In this document: positions 9,401 through 17,160 of the stretch, piece after piece
Numbering within the stretch: the first letter of the stretch is position 1
Layout of the letters: the number at the start of each line of letters is the position of its first letter
Source of the DNA: Medakamo hakoo
Lineage: Eukaryota; Chlorophyta; Trebouxiophyceae; Coccomyxaceae
Length of the DNA stretch: 64,000 nt
Assembly: GCA_026636295.1 (NCBI GenBank)
Contig: CP089463.1
Coordinates: forward strand, 310,001-374,000
Direction of reading: 5' to 3'
The notes under the pieces: model-generated
What the model saw: only the letters and a program-made list of their open reading frames with translations
Database searches by the model: none
Told to the model about the DNA's origin: nothing
Position numbers and translations under genes: made by a program

Positions 9401-10565
9401 GACGACCACGTACGTCGGCGTGAGCTGGTGCGCGGGCAAGAGCAAGTGGAAGGCCCGGATCCGGAAGGACAACAAGCCTTGCCACCTGGGCTACTTCGAT
9501 TCCGAGGTCCAGGCCGCGGAAGCGTACGACGAGGCGGAGCGCTGCAGGGCGAAAGAACACCGCCGGGCCGCGGTCGTCAACTCCCCGCGCACGGACCTTG
9601 GCGAGCGGCAGGCCGTAAAAAGAGGGTGCGGCGGGCAGCCGCCCCCGCCCGCCCCTCCCGCCCCCGCGCCTGCCGCTGCTGCCGGGCCGCCGTCTGCGCT
9701 GCCGTCTGCGCCGCCGCCGCCCGCGGGCGGGGCGGGCCCGGCCCGCCCGCGAGCGTCGCGGCCGCGGCCGCGGTCGCGGCCGCGGCCGCGCGCGGCCGGC
9801 ACAGCCGCCCCGCTTGCGCCACTGGCCGCCGACGTCCTGCGCGCCATCAAAGCCAAAGCCAAGCAGGCCGGCACAGAGGCCGACGCTGACGCCAGGGCGG
9901 CCGCGGCTGACGGCGGGCTGGGCGCTCCGCCGCCCCCCCCCGACAAGCCGTACGTCGGCGTGCAGCAGCCTGTTGGGGGCTTGTGGCCCGCCTCCATCTG
10001 GTGCGGCGAGACCATCCCGCTGGGCTACTACCAGTTCGAGTCCTCGGCCGCGAAGGCGTTCGACAGCGCGGCGCGCGCCCTGCGCGCCCTGGGCGTCCGG
10101 GCCAGCAGGTCGCTAAATTTTCCGCTCGCGGACGAGATCAAGGCCGACGCCGCCGCCGTCGCCAAGGCCGCGGCCGACGTCGCGTCCAACGCTGACCGCG
10201 CCGCCGACGCAGTCGACCGGGCCCGGGAAGCCGCCGCCGCCGCCGCCGCCGCCCAATCCGAAGGGGACGCCGCCCTCGCCGCCGCCCTGGCCGCCGCCGC
10301 CGCCGACGTCGTCGCCGCCGCCGCCGCTCGCGCCGTCGCCCACGCCGCCGTCGCCGCCGCCGCTCGCGCCGTCGCCCACGCCGCCGTCGCCGCCGCCGCC
10401 CGAGCCGACGGGGAGGCGGCCCTCGCCGCCGACCGGGGCCACATGGCCGCCGCCTCCGACGCCGTCGAAACCGCATGGGCCGCCGTTCGGGCCGCACGGG
10501 CCGCCTGCAATGCACTTCGGTCCGCTGCCGCCGCAGAAGCGAAACACACGCTCCGCCCGCCCTGA
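6462..10565 (+). CDS. USP-type deubiquitinase-like domain fused to four AP2-like DNA-binding domains and an Ala-rich helix
   Basis: 1367 aa, one open frame. Residues ~14-265 form a short USP (peptidase C19) domain. The Cys box 'NLGMTCWMASIIQILYAFPG' has catalytic Cys22, but the usual oxyanion Asn ('GNTC') is Met. The His box 'YSEAKRHYEAYV' keeps the His near residue 223, and the Asp follows in 'WWRCNDAKDV'. A Pro/Ala-rich linker follows. AP2 domains lie near 516-577 and 597-660 ('SAYRGVSWD' ... 'MWRARI' ... 'LGRFPDEAAAARAYN'), near 979-1043 ('TYVGVSW' ... 'KWKARIRKDN'), and a degenerate one near 1161-1225. Between domains 2 and 3 sits a 156-bp minisatellite. The last ~140 residues are almost all Ala with periodic charges, likely a long helix. 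Inference: a nuclear chromatin or repair factor that brings deubiquitinase activity, or ubiquitin binding, to DNA. The frame stops at TGA 10563-10565, but the same frame continues at once into an EEP domain. Confidence 0.8.
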   Translation: MAAPRSDAPSRAVGVPNLGMTCWMASIIQILYAFPGLRRAVRAAAAAALQREWFPGQPPSLLVALDTLFRAMDTLFRAMDEDDVKAVPVYLVSAFFDALSSHVGGLARGEMADAADVYPNLVNALFEEAVSVEQFDVAALLANRLKLALVGHPIRRLEDADVLINLDVSVEEGVPCVVPISLERVVMGSFCSVPMEMVVTLRDGRQAVLRLFGFIVYSEAKRHYEAYVCLKGGTWWRCNDAKDVCVWEGDVSEFFEGEGFTVRLAFYEWVGDAAVPAAGDAAAASTRPSSPPVAESDAPGAGSDAGPSRSPPTPGSAELGAGAAGPPPPPAPPARAAAAAAGPPTAPPSGPAPEDAGAVGGMGAAPAGAAADAAGAPPPLAVAAGAAAAAPSETAAAGLPPVQGGRAGLRPKELLRRPARVSSPPPSAKNWPPAAGGPPPPAAADGGQGAPPPRPRLSAGPAAAGVDAAAGAPPPPAAGRAGRGAPAAGPPPLPAPPAPAPGAADGGQGAPPPRTSGPKSAYRGVSWDTSTDMWRARITRHNVDHDLGCFPDEAAAARAYNAAAIKLGCPATWLNEVPDDPAGPPSVPSSAPSSEGASGPKSAYRGVSWDESSGMWRARIKVGSKRLVLGRFPDEAAAARAYNAKALELGCPAAWLNEVPDDPAGPPSVPLSAPSSDGAAAAGGAGATAPGVGDAGGATGGPPPPGAADGGQGAPPPRPRLSAGPAAAGVDAAAGGVGLAPPGVGDAGGATGGPPPPGAADGGQGAPPPRPRLSAGPAAAGVDAAAGGVGLAPPGVGDAGGATGGPPPPGAADGGQGAPPPRPRLSAGPAAAGVDAAAGGVGLAPPGVGDAGGATGGPPPPGAADGGQGAPPPRPRLSAGPAAAGVDAAAGGVGLAPPGVGDAGGATGGPPPPGAADGGQGAPPPRPRLSAGPAAAGVDAAAGGVGLAPPGVGDAGGATGGPPPPGGAAGAAVAPSDEGPTTTYVGVSWCAGKSKWKARIRKDNKPCHLGYFDSEVQAAEAYDEAERCRAKEHRRAAVVNSPRTDLGERQAVKRGCGGQPPPPAPPAPAPAAAAGPPSALPSAPPPPAGGAGPARPRASRPRPRSRPRPRAAGTAAPLAPLAADVLRAIKAKAKQAGTEADADARAAAADGGLGAPPPPPDKPYVGVQQPVGGLWPASIWCGETIPLGYYQFESSAAKAFDSAARALRALGVRASRSLNFPLADEIKADAAAVAKAAADVASNADRAADAVDRAREAAAAAAAAQSEGDAALAAALAAAAADVVAAAAARAVAHAAVAAAARAVAHAAVAAAARADGEAALAADRGHMAAASDAVETAWAAVRAARAACNALRSAAAAEAKHTLRPP
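6657..6698 (+). repeat. 21-bp perfect tandem duplication inside the USP domain
   Basis: Two identical head-to-tail 21-bp copies (6657-6677, 6678-6698) encode 'DTLFRAM' twice, in frame. The sequence then continues with a third GAC. It is a recent in-frame slippage or duplication in a region where USP domains tolerate insertions. Confidence 0.9.
8005..8490 (+). repeat. 246-bp direct duplication carrying AP2 domains 1 and 2
   Basis: The two units, offset by 246 bp (82 codons), each hold one AP2 domain plus the linker 'LNEVPDDPAGPPSVP'. Their ends are nearly identical at DNA level while the middle (DNA-contacting strand residues) has diverged: 'TSTDMWRARITRHNVDHDLG' against 'ESSGMWRARIKVGSKRLVLG'. 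This pattern fits duplication followed by diversification of binding specificity. Confidence 0.85.
8515..9357 (+). repeat. 156-bp in-frame minisatellite, about five and a half copies
   Basis: The landmark 'tgggcctggc' recurs at 8671, 8827, 8983, 9139 and 9295, exactly 156 bp apart, with a partial first copy from about 8515. Each unit encodes 52 residues of Pro/Gly/Ala/Asp ('GGPPPPGAADGGQGAPPPRP', then 'RLSAGPAAAGVDAAAG'). Copies are almost identical (for example one ggcgcg to ggagcg change near 9050), so the array is young or homogenised. Older, diverged half-units lie at about 7785-7875 and 7970-8000. Assembly may have collapsed or expanded the array. Confidence 0.95.
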
Positions 10566-11765
10566 CGCCCGTTGCCCGCCCCGCTGGAGGAGAAGAAGTA
10601 CCTGGTCGACCTCCCCGCCGGCGTCGACCCCTGTCTGCACCCGGCCGTCGACCTCAAACCGCCCGTGGAGCTGCGTTTCGCGACCCTCAACGTCAACTCG
10701 CTGACCCGTTTTGGTAGCGCCGTCGAGGCCGTCCTGCGCGCCCTGCGCCTCGACTGGAGCTTGGCCGCGCTCGCCCACGCCCACGGCTTGCACGGCATGT
10801 GCATCCAGGAGCACCATCTGAAGCGCACGGACGACGTCAAGAAGGCGTTCGGCATGTCTAGACGGTGGCGGTGGCACATCGTCGTCGCGTTCGCCACCCG
10901 CTCGCGCGACGGGCGCGAGGTGGTCGGCGGCGTACGGTACGCGGGCGTCGCCGTCATCACGCCCTGGAAGCCGCTTGAAGTGTGGGTCACCCTGGACGAC
11001 ATCTTACGTCTGGGCGACGTGTGGGATGACGTGGTTGACGGCGAGGGTAAGATCGGCGTTTTAAAACGCCCGCCCGCCCGCCTAGTGTTGCCCGCCCGCC
11101 CCTGCCCCCCCCCCCCCCCCTCGCCCCCCCTACCCCCCCCCCCCCTCACACACACCCCGCCACCGCCTCCCTCCCCAGGCCGCTTTGCGGCTGTCCTGAC
11201 CGTCCACAACGTCGTCCTGGTGTCTTTCTACGCGCCTTTCGTTGACTTCAGGGAACGGGGCGGTGGGGGGTGCAAGACAAACGCGGCGTTCGGGGAAGAA
11301 GTGCGGCGCTGGGAAGGCGCCATTGCCGTCCTGGTCCGGCGGCTCAAACTGCTGCACGAAGCAACGAATGCGCCCATCATCGTCGGCGCCGACTGGAATC
11401 ACGGCTCCCGCATCGACATCCTGGAGGAGATGTTGCGCGACGCCGGGCTGTTTGTGCCCCACATGAGGGGCACACTTGAGAACCGTGAACCCTTCACGCT
11501 GGGCATTGATTTTTTCGCAGTCTCGGCGGATAGGCTGCACGGCTGCGTCACACGCGAGCGCATCGACCCGGAAAGGGGCGGGAGCGACCACTTGGCGGTT
11601 GTGGTGGGCGTGGCCTTGCCGCCCGACCTCCCGCGACTGGACCCGGTGGAGCCCCCCGACGATGGGTGGGGGGACGAGAGTGGGGATGAGAGCGAAGGGG
11701 GTGAGAATGGAGGGCGACCCGACAAGAAGAGGCAGAGACGTATCACTGAGTATTTTAAAAAGTAG
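10566..11765 (+). CDS. EEP-superfamily nuclease domain with C-terminal PIP-box-like peptide; no own start codon before the domain
   Basis: The frame is open directly after the TGA of the USP-AP2 ORF and has no ATG before the first EEP strand. An intron (GTAAGA, 11047-11178, 132 bp, C-rich, CAG acceptor) is in frame. The endonuclease/exonuclease/phosphatase motifs are 'RFATLNVNSL', 'GMCIQEHHLK' (metal-binding Glu), 'IIVGADWNHG' (Asp, Asn), 'GIDFFAVSADR' (Asp) and 'GSDHLAVV' (catalytic Asp-His). The C-terminus is acidic and then basic, ending 'KKRQRRITEYFKK', which fits the PCNA-binding consensus Q-x-x-I-x-x-[FY]-[FY]. It resembles AP-endonuclease or LINE-type EEP domains, but no reverse transcriptase follows. 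It is probably expressed with the upstream ORF by splicing or read-through, or an exon with its ATG is unrecognised. Confidence 0.75.
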   Translation, partial: RPLPAPLEEKKYLVDLPAGVDPCLHPAVDLKPPVELRFATLNVNSLTRFGSAVEAVLRALRLDWSLAALAHAHGLHGMCIQEHHLKRTDDVKKAFGMSRRWRWHIVVAFATRSRDGREVVGGVRYAGVAVITPWKPLEVWVTLDDILRLGDVWDDVVDGEGKIGVLKRPPARLVLPARPCPPPPPSPPLPPPPLTHTPPPPPSPGRFAAVLTVHNVVLVSFYAPFVDFRERGGGGCKTNAAFGEEVRRWEGAIAVLVRRLKLLHEATNAPIIVGADWNHGSRIDILEEMLRDAGLFVPHMRGTLENREPFTLGIDFFAVSADRLHGCVTRERIDPERGGSDHLAVVVGVALPPDLPRLDPVEPPDDGWGDESGDESEGGENGGRPDKKRQRRITEYFKK

Positions 11766-11886
11766 TCACACAACACCTGCGCACGTCGTCTTGAGGCCGG
11801 CGTCCAATGGGCGGGGCCTGGGCTGGAGGAGGTGCGTGGGGGGCGGGCGCGGCCTCTTGCGCGGGGGTTTCCCAACACACACCACC

Positions 11887-13567
11887 TCACTCCCACTCCG
11901 CCCCCACCGCTGCCCGCCCCGCCGCCGACTTCAACAGCACCGCCCCCACGCCCGCCACAGCGCTCACCGCCGCCAGCAAGCCGTACGGGAAGTCGGGCGG
12001 CGGCAGGTCGACGGAGGGGGAGGTGGGGAGGACGCGCGACCCCCGCGCGTCGGCGCCCACCTCCAGCACGAGCGCGCCATCGACGCGTGCGGCCACGGCA
12101 CCCCGCCCGCCCCCGCCCCGCGCCTGGGGTTACGAGCGTGCGTGCAAAGGCAGCCGTGCATTGCCTGTGTGTGGAGAGAGGGAGGGAGGGAGGGAGGGGG
12201 GAGGGAGGGAGCCAAGGCCAACCGCCCACTGGCGGCGGGGCGCGGGCCGCCTCCCCCGCCGCCCCCGACCCGCTGGCGGCCGGCCCGCCCGCGCCCTCGT
12301 CCAGCGGCCGCCCGCCGCGCGCGCGCACACAAACGACGACACCCGGCGCCGGGGGAGCGCGCGCACGACGGGCTCGGCTGCGCTGCCGGGCCACAGGGGC
12401 GCCACGCCGGCCTCAGCCGCCTCGTCCACCGCAAACGGGCGGGGCGGCAGGCCGCCCGTGGCCGCGAGGGCGGCCCGCAGGGGGCTGACGCGCGCGCGCG
12501 TGCGCGCCGCGGCCGCGACCGCGGCCAACAGCTCCTCTTTCCCCACGCCGTCCGCGGCGATGGCGACCTCGGACCAGGTGGACGGCAGGGGAGGGCCGCG
12601 CCCCCGGCCCCCGCGGCGGCCGGCGGGCTGGGCGCGCCGCCCGCCCAGGAGGCCGGCCGGGCCCGCCGCGACGGCCGCGAGGATGGTCGCGGCCGCGGCG
12701 CAGCGCGAAGGAAACGCGCAGGCCGCGCTCCTGCCGTACGTCGCGTCCAGGAACAGGGTGTTGATGTGTTGGGCCGACGGCGACGACGCGCCCAGGACGG
12801 CGGTGACGGGTATCTGAGAGAGAGGGCGGAGAGGCGGGCGGTGTGAGGGGGGGGGCAGCCGCGAAAAGCATGGGTGGGTGGGAAAGAAAAAACACTCAAC
12901 CAACCTGGGCCAGGAGCCCGCGCAGCGCCGCCGCCTCAAACCGGCAGTCGCCCGTGTGCAGGACGGTGCCGCAGGCCGGGGAGCGCACCAGGAACATGAG
13001 GGAGCCCTGCAGAGGTTGTGGGTGGCGGCGGTGCGGAGGGGCGGGAGGTTGAGAGTTTTCGGACAGGCACCTGTCGCGCGCGCCGCGGACGGAAAAGAAA
13101 AAAAACGACGCCCGCCACCCTCCCACCCAACCAGCACGCACCACGCAGTGGTTGGCCGGTAGGACGTGCACTTCAGCCAGGACGCCGTCGCCGTCATCCG
13201 AGCCTCCAGCACCGTCGTCCAAGCGGCGTTTGCGCGGCCGCATGCGCAGGCGGTCGCCCGGCCCGACGATGACCAGGCGGTCGCCCAGGCGGCCACCATC
13301 CTTGAACATGGCGTTCAAGTGGACGGCCGCCGCGGATGAACAGTGGATGCGCGACCCGGGGCCGTCGGCCGCCCAGTCCGGTTTCAAGCCGGCCGTGTGG
13401 TCGGTGTGCGAGTGGGAGAGCAGGCGCGCGACGACCGTCGCGTCCGAGGTGGAGGGCGGGTCCCCGTTGCCACCGCCACTACTGCGCGTCACTTGCGGGG
13501 CGGAGGTCCAAATGTCGACGCCCAGGACCCGGCCGCGGCCGAGGGGGAGGAAGGCGCCGTTCCCCAT
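11887..13567 (-). CDS. SNM1/DCLRE1-family metallo-beta-lactamase nuclease, four exons
   Basis: Exons 13567-13142, 13006-12905, 12813-12223 and 12123-11887 are all phase 0 (donors GTGCGT, GTTGGT, GTTGGC; acceptors CAG) and give 451 aa. The HxHxDH motif is 'LSHSHTDHTAGL' (H52, H54, D56, H57). The SNM1 signature follows as 'PANHCVGSLMFLV' (H140) and 'VLHTGDCRFE' (D162), then 'LFLDATYG' (D199). The family comprises 5'-exonucleases (Apollo, Artemis, Pso2) that work in interstrand crosslink repair and at DNA ends. The usual 'NHCPGS' has Val for Pro. The C-terminal exon adds a hydrophobic segment ('YGLLAAVSAVAGVGAVLL') that could be a tail anchor. Intron 3 holds a GGGA repeat on the plus strand. Confidence 0.85.
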
Positions 13568-13751
13568 TGTGTGTGTGAAAGACACACACTCACAAAACAC
13601 ACAAAACAACAACACACACAAAACTCGGCGGCGCCACACCCACACCCTACCCGCCCGCCCCAGCCGCTAGGCCGACTCACACAGCTAGGCCCTGGGACCG
13701 GCGGAAAAAAGCCTCGACGCTCGGCGGTTCAGACAGGCACACCCCCTGCAA
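13568..13751. promoter_or_regulatory. Shared upstream region of DCLRE1-like and zinc-finger genes
   Basis: 184 bp separates the two divergent ATGs. It is rich in CA/ACA repeats ('cacacactcacaaaacacac' near 13580-13600). No TATA box was seen. It is presumably a bidirectional promoter. Confidence 0.45.
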
Positions 13752-16077
13752 ATGTCGCCGGCGGCCCGCGGCGGCGACGCCCCGCCGGGCCCCTCCGGCT
13801 CTAAGGGTAAAGCCGCCGCCGCCGCGCCCGACAGCTCGGGCGGCCGCCGCAACGATTCGGAGCGCTTCTTCTGCCCGTACCCGGGCTGCCAGCGCTCCTT
13901 CGCCGAGCTCTGGTGCGTTTTGTGCTTTGCCGGCGCCCGGCAAGTCGTTTTTTCCTGGCTGCCGGCGTTTGCGGCCCCGCACACGCGCCCACCCCCTCCC
14001 GCCACCCTCCCCGCGCCCGGAGGGGGTAGACGATGGACTGGCACTTGCACAGGGCCAGTAACCCCACCCCTCTCCACTCGACTCCACCACCCAACAGGCG
14101 CTTGAAAGTGCACTACCGTGCGCCGCCCGACGTGCGCGGGTCTGGCAAGGAGCGCGGCCACGGCTGCGAGCTCCAGTGGTGCCCCAAATGTGGCCGCGAG
14201 CTGCGGGCGGGGCGCCACCACGTCGGCTGCTTCGCCGGGCGGTCCGCACCTCGCCAGGCGGCCAAGCGGTTCCGGCTGGTGAGTCTTCTTTGGGGAGGAG
14301 TGTGTTGGTGAACGCTCCCCCGCATGCGGGGAGCAGGGAGCGTGCGCCCGTCAATGCGGCGGTGGCCCACGCCCGGCGTGCCTCGGCCAGGCACGCCGGC
14401 ATCGGTGGCGGCGTGTGTGCGTGGGTGGGCGGGGGTGGGAGGGCGCCCGGCGCCGTCCCCCCACCCTGAGCGCTCGCGTTTCGTGTGCCGCGGCGCGGCG
14501 AGCAAAGCAGAGGGGGGGCCCACCGAGAGGCTGACCCACGCCCGGCCCTGCCCCCTGCCTGGAAAAGCCGGCGAAAAGCGCCCGGCGGCAAGGCCTTGCC
14601 GCCCCTCCCATGCCCCGCAACCCCTGTGCCAAGGTCGGCCGGACCCGCCTGCCCACGCTGGGCAGGCCGGATCCATCCAAGTCCGCGCGCGCCCGGCCTC
14701 CGCGCGGGCCCCCCAACAAACATTTCCGGTCGCGCGCGCGCCGCCGCAAAACCTCTCACCATCCTCTCTTCCACCATCCCCACGCCACAACAGGCCCAAG
14801 GCGCGGCCGCCGCGCCCGGCGCGCCGCCCGCGCATGGTGGGGGAGCGCCGCCTGCCGCGCCTGGCGGCGCGGCGCCCCCACGCAAGCGCGCGGCCCGGTC
14901 CCGCAGCGGCAGTGCCGCGGCCGCGGCCGCGGCCGCCGCCCCGGCGCGCGCGCCGCCGCCCGGCGGCCCGCCGCCCGGCGCCTTTGTCGGTGGCCTGGGC
15001 GCCGTGGCGCCGCACCCGCCGGCCTTGCACATGGACGCCGTCCCGCCGCTGGGCATGCACCCGGGCGACCACCTGCAGTGGGCGGGCGGCGGCGGGGTGG
15101 CGGCGCAGCACGCGCCGCCGCCACCGCCCCCGCACCACCACCACCACCACCACCACAGCCACGACCCGCTCGCCGGCGTCGTGGGCGAGCACGACCTCTT
15201 CCTCCGCCCGCCCTCCCCGCCGCCCCTGCCGCCCGGTGAGGAAGCCCGGCCCATGCACCTGCTGTTCGACTTTTCGCTGTTCGACACGGACCGCCACCCG
15301 CCACCGCCGCCGGGGCCGTCCGGCCGCGCGCCGGGCGGCGACGGCGCTGCCACACCGGAAGGCGGCGGAGGCGGCGGCTCTGCTGGCGGCACGCCCGTCG
15401 CTTCCAAGCCCGTCCACACCGTGATGAGCAATGCGACGTCGTCGGCTGGTGGGGAGGGCGGCAACGGGGGCCCGCCGCCGGCCGCGCCGGCCGACCACCA
15501 CGACGGCGGCGGCCTCGCGCCCTGGGAGGACGCGGCGCACGGCGGCGACGATTACATCATGCAGATCATGTTTGGCGAGCCGGCCGCCGCGGTGCCGCGC
15601 CGGGTGACGGCGCACCTGCACGCCTGGGACGCGGCCGGCGACGACGGCGCGGACGGCGGCGTCGGGCTGGTCGGCGCCGGGTCGGCGCCGGGCGCGCCCG
15701 GCGCCGCGTTCCTCGGCGGCGGCGGCGCGGCCGCGCCGGCCGGCGCGGGCGCGGCGCTCGTGGGCGGCCCGGGCGGCCTGCGCCCGCGCGGCGCCCTGGA
15801 CGCGCTGCTGGGCCTGGACGGGCCCGGGCCTGTGCCACCCGCGACGACGACGGCGACGACCGCCACCGCGGCCGGCGCGCCCGCGCCCGTACCGGCCGCC
15901 GCCCACCCGCACGCCGCACCGCCGGGCGAGGGCGGCTACGCCGCCGCCGCGGCGGCCTTGGGCCCGGGCGGTTCCGCCGGCAACGAGCACGCCCGCATCT
16001 CCCTGCACCGCCTCGTGCCGCTGGGCGCCGCGGCGGGGGCGGGCGGGTCTGCGCCCGCGCCCGCGCCCGACGCCTGA
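13752..16077 (+). CDS. Zinc-finger protein with long disordered tail, three exons
   Basis: Exons 13752-13912, 14098-14278 and 14794-16077 give 541 aa (phases 2 then 0). Zinc ligands: a first C2H2-type finger 'FFCPYPGCQRSF' (C41, C46) with H59, and a second 'WCPKCGRELRAGRHHVGC' (C82, C85, H94/H95, C98) of CCHC type; both are split across introns. 'RGSGKERGHG' between them is basic. The 427-residue third exon is low complexity (Ala, Gly, Pro) with a run of eight His, an acidic patch with 'DYIMQIMFGE', and a conserved-looking end 'ARISLHRLVPLG'. It is likely a nuclear transcription regulator; the partner or target is unknown. Intron 2 (515 bp) is the longest seen here. Confidence 0.7.
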
Positions 16078-16621
16078 GAGCGTGTTTGTTTGCCTTGTTT
16101 TTTTTTCCTTCACGTCCCCCCCCTCTTTTTTTACAAATTTTTGATGCCATCACTACGAAGCGGGCTGTGTGTGCGTGTGTTTCATTTTTTTTCTACTTTT
16201 TTTCCCTCCCTTTTTGGTCGGTGGCAACGCATTTTCTCGGGACAGAAAGAGACCGATGGCAACGACAAAACCAAAAATCAAAAAACACAACGACAGAGCG
16301 CGTTCAGACGGAGATGGGATGGTTGGGAAACGAGAGAGAGAGGGGCCGGGGAAAGGGCGCGGCAGTGCGGGGGACGAGGGCTTTGCCTCCCGCTGCACTG
16401 CCGCGCGCACCGCGCTGCGCTTTACGCACTGAGATTGTCGCTTTTGCATGAAAAAAAACTGATGTCTCTGTCCTACACAAACAAAAAAGAGAAGGGGGGT
16501 GGATGGCGCGCCGCCCGCTCGCCCGCCCGCTTGCCCCTCCCGTTCCCGTTTTGCTGCGCGCGCACCATCAGCACGCACACACACACACTGCAAACCCGCC
16601 ACCCCCACCACCACACCCTCC
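16078..16621. other. Convergent 3' region with T-rich tracts
   Basis: This 544-bp gap lies between the zinc-finger stop and the stop of the next minus-strand gene. It is unusually AT-rich for this window, with several runs of T and A (16098-16130, 16186-16215, 16450-16490), as expected for 3' UTRs and poly(A) sites. It also holds a strong inverted repeat, listed separately. Confidence 0.5.
16357..16406. repeat. Perfect 11-bp inverted repeat (hairpin) in 3' region
   Basis: Arms 16357-16367 (gcgcggcagtg) and 16396-16406 (cactgccgcgc) are exact reverse complements around a 28-nt loop that can partly extend the stem (GGGGGACGAGG / CCTCCCGC). It lies in the convergent 3' gap, so it may shape a 3' UTR end or be a small structured RNA. 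No coding frame explains it. Confidence 0.6.
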
Positions 16622-16843
16622 TCACACGACTGGACGGCGGAACGGGTTCATCAGCACCGGCTCTTTCGCCGCCTGGCGTGGGGCAGCTAGAGCCATTGCT
16701 TGCGTGCGGGCAGCCCAGTCTTTGCGCAACGAGGGCGGGCGGGGCGAGGCCGCAGACTTCGCAAACCACACCGCAGTCGTGGCGGCAACGGCGGCGGCCA
16801 CGCCTTTAGCGACGGTGGTGGGGTCAACTTTAGCAGCGATCAT
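16622..16843 (-). CDS. Small single-TM protein, 73 aa
   Basis: An ATG at 16843 opens a 73-residue frame. 'TTVAKGVAAAVAATTAVWFA' forms one hydrophobic helix near the N-terminus. A basic, amphipathic remainder follows, ending 'AKEPVLMNPFRRPVV'. Size and layout (short lead, one TM, basic tail) resemble small mitochondrial inner-membrane subunits. I do not recognise the family. GC3 is high in this frame and the flanks fit a start and 3' end. Confidence 0.5.
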   Translation of the reverse strand: MIAAKVDPTTVAKGVAAAVAATTAVWFAKSAASPRPPSLRKDWAARTQAMALAAPRQAAKEPVLMNPFRRPVV

Positions 16844-16956
16844 GGCGTTGGGTTTGGTTGAACGGTGGGGGTTTGTGGACGCGGGCGAGCAGGACGGCGA
16901 CGGACAGACGAGAACGCGTTGTGAGGGGGGGGAGGGGGGCTAGCAACCCGCGCATG

Positions 16957-17160
16957 TTAGCCTCTGCCTCGCCTGCCCTCGCCCTCCACCACCCTCCCGC
17001 TCCCTTCGCCGCCGCCCTCCCGCCGGGCCTGGTCCGCCTGTGCCTCCCAGTACGCCTTCAGCGGCTGCGCAAAAAGGTAGTAGCCCGAGCTCACGCCCAC
17101 GCCGGCCGCCATGAGGATGTGCAGCGGGCGGCCGGCGCGTAAAGCCCGGCCCAGCGACAT
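16957..17160 (-). CDS. Small single-TM protein, 67 aa
   Basis: From ATG 17160: a basic lead ('MSLGRALRAGRPLHIL'), one TM helix ('MAAGVGVSSGYYLFAQPL'), then 'KAYWEAQADQARREG' and a Gly/Arg-rich end. The shape suits a small mitochondrial or plastid membrane subunit with its N-terminus on the matrix side. It lies 113 bp upstream of another tiny TM protein on the same strand and shares an upstream region with the organellar DNA polymerase gene. Family not recognised. Confidence 0.5.
   Translation of the reverse strand: MSLGRALRAGRPLHILMAAGVGVSSGYYLFAQPLKAYWEAQADQARREGGGEGSGRVVEGEGRRGRG

Noticed and set aside
8093-9560. Other-frame and antisense ORFs over the minisatellite that look like repeat proteins
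   Set aside because: They arise from the same 156-bp array read in other frames; only the frame with flanking AP2 and USP domains is supported.
10566-11765. A LINE retrotransposon (EEP domain with 'IQEHHL')
   Set aside because: No reverse transcriptase, no poly(A) end and no target-site duplication were seen; the next gene begins within 121 bp. Descent from a LINE EEP domain remains possible.
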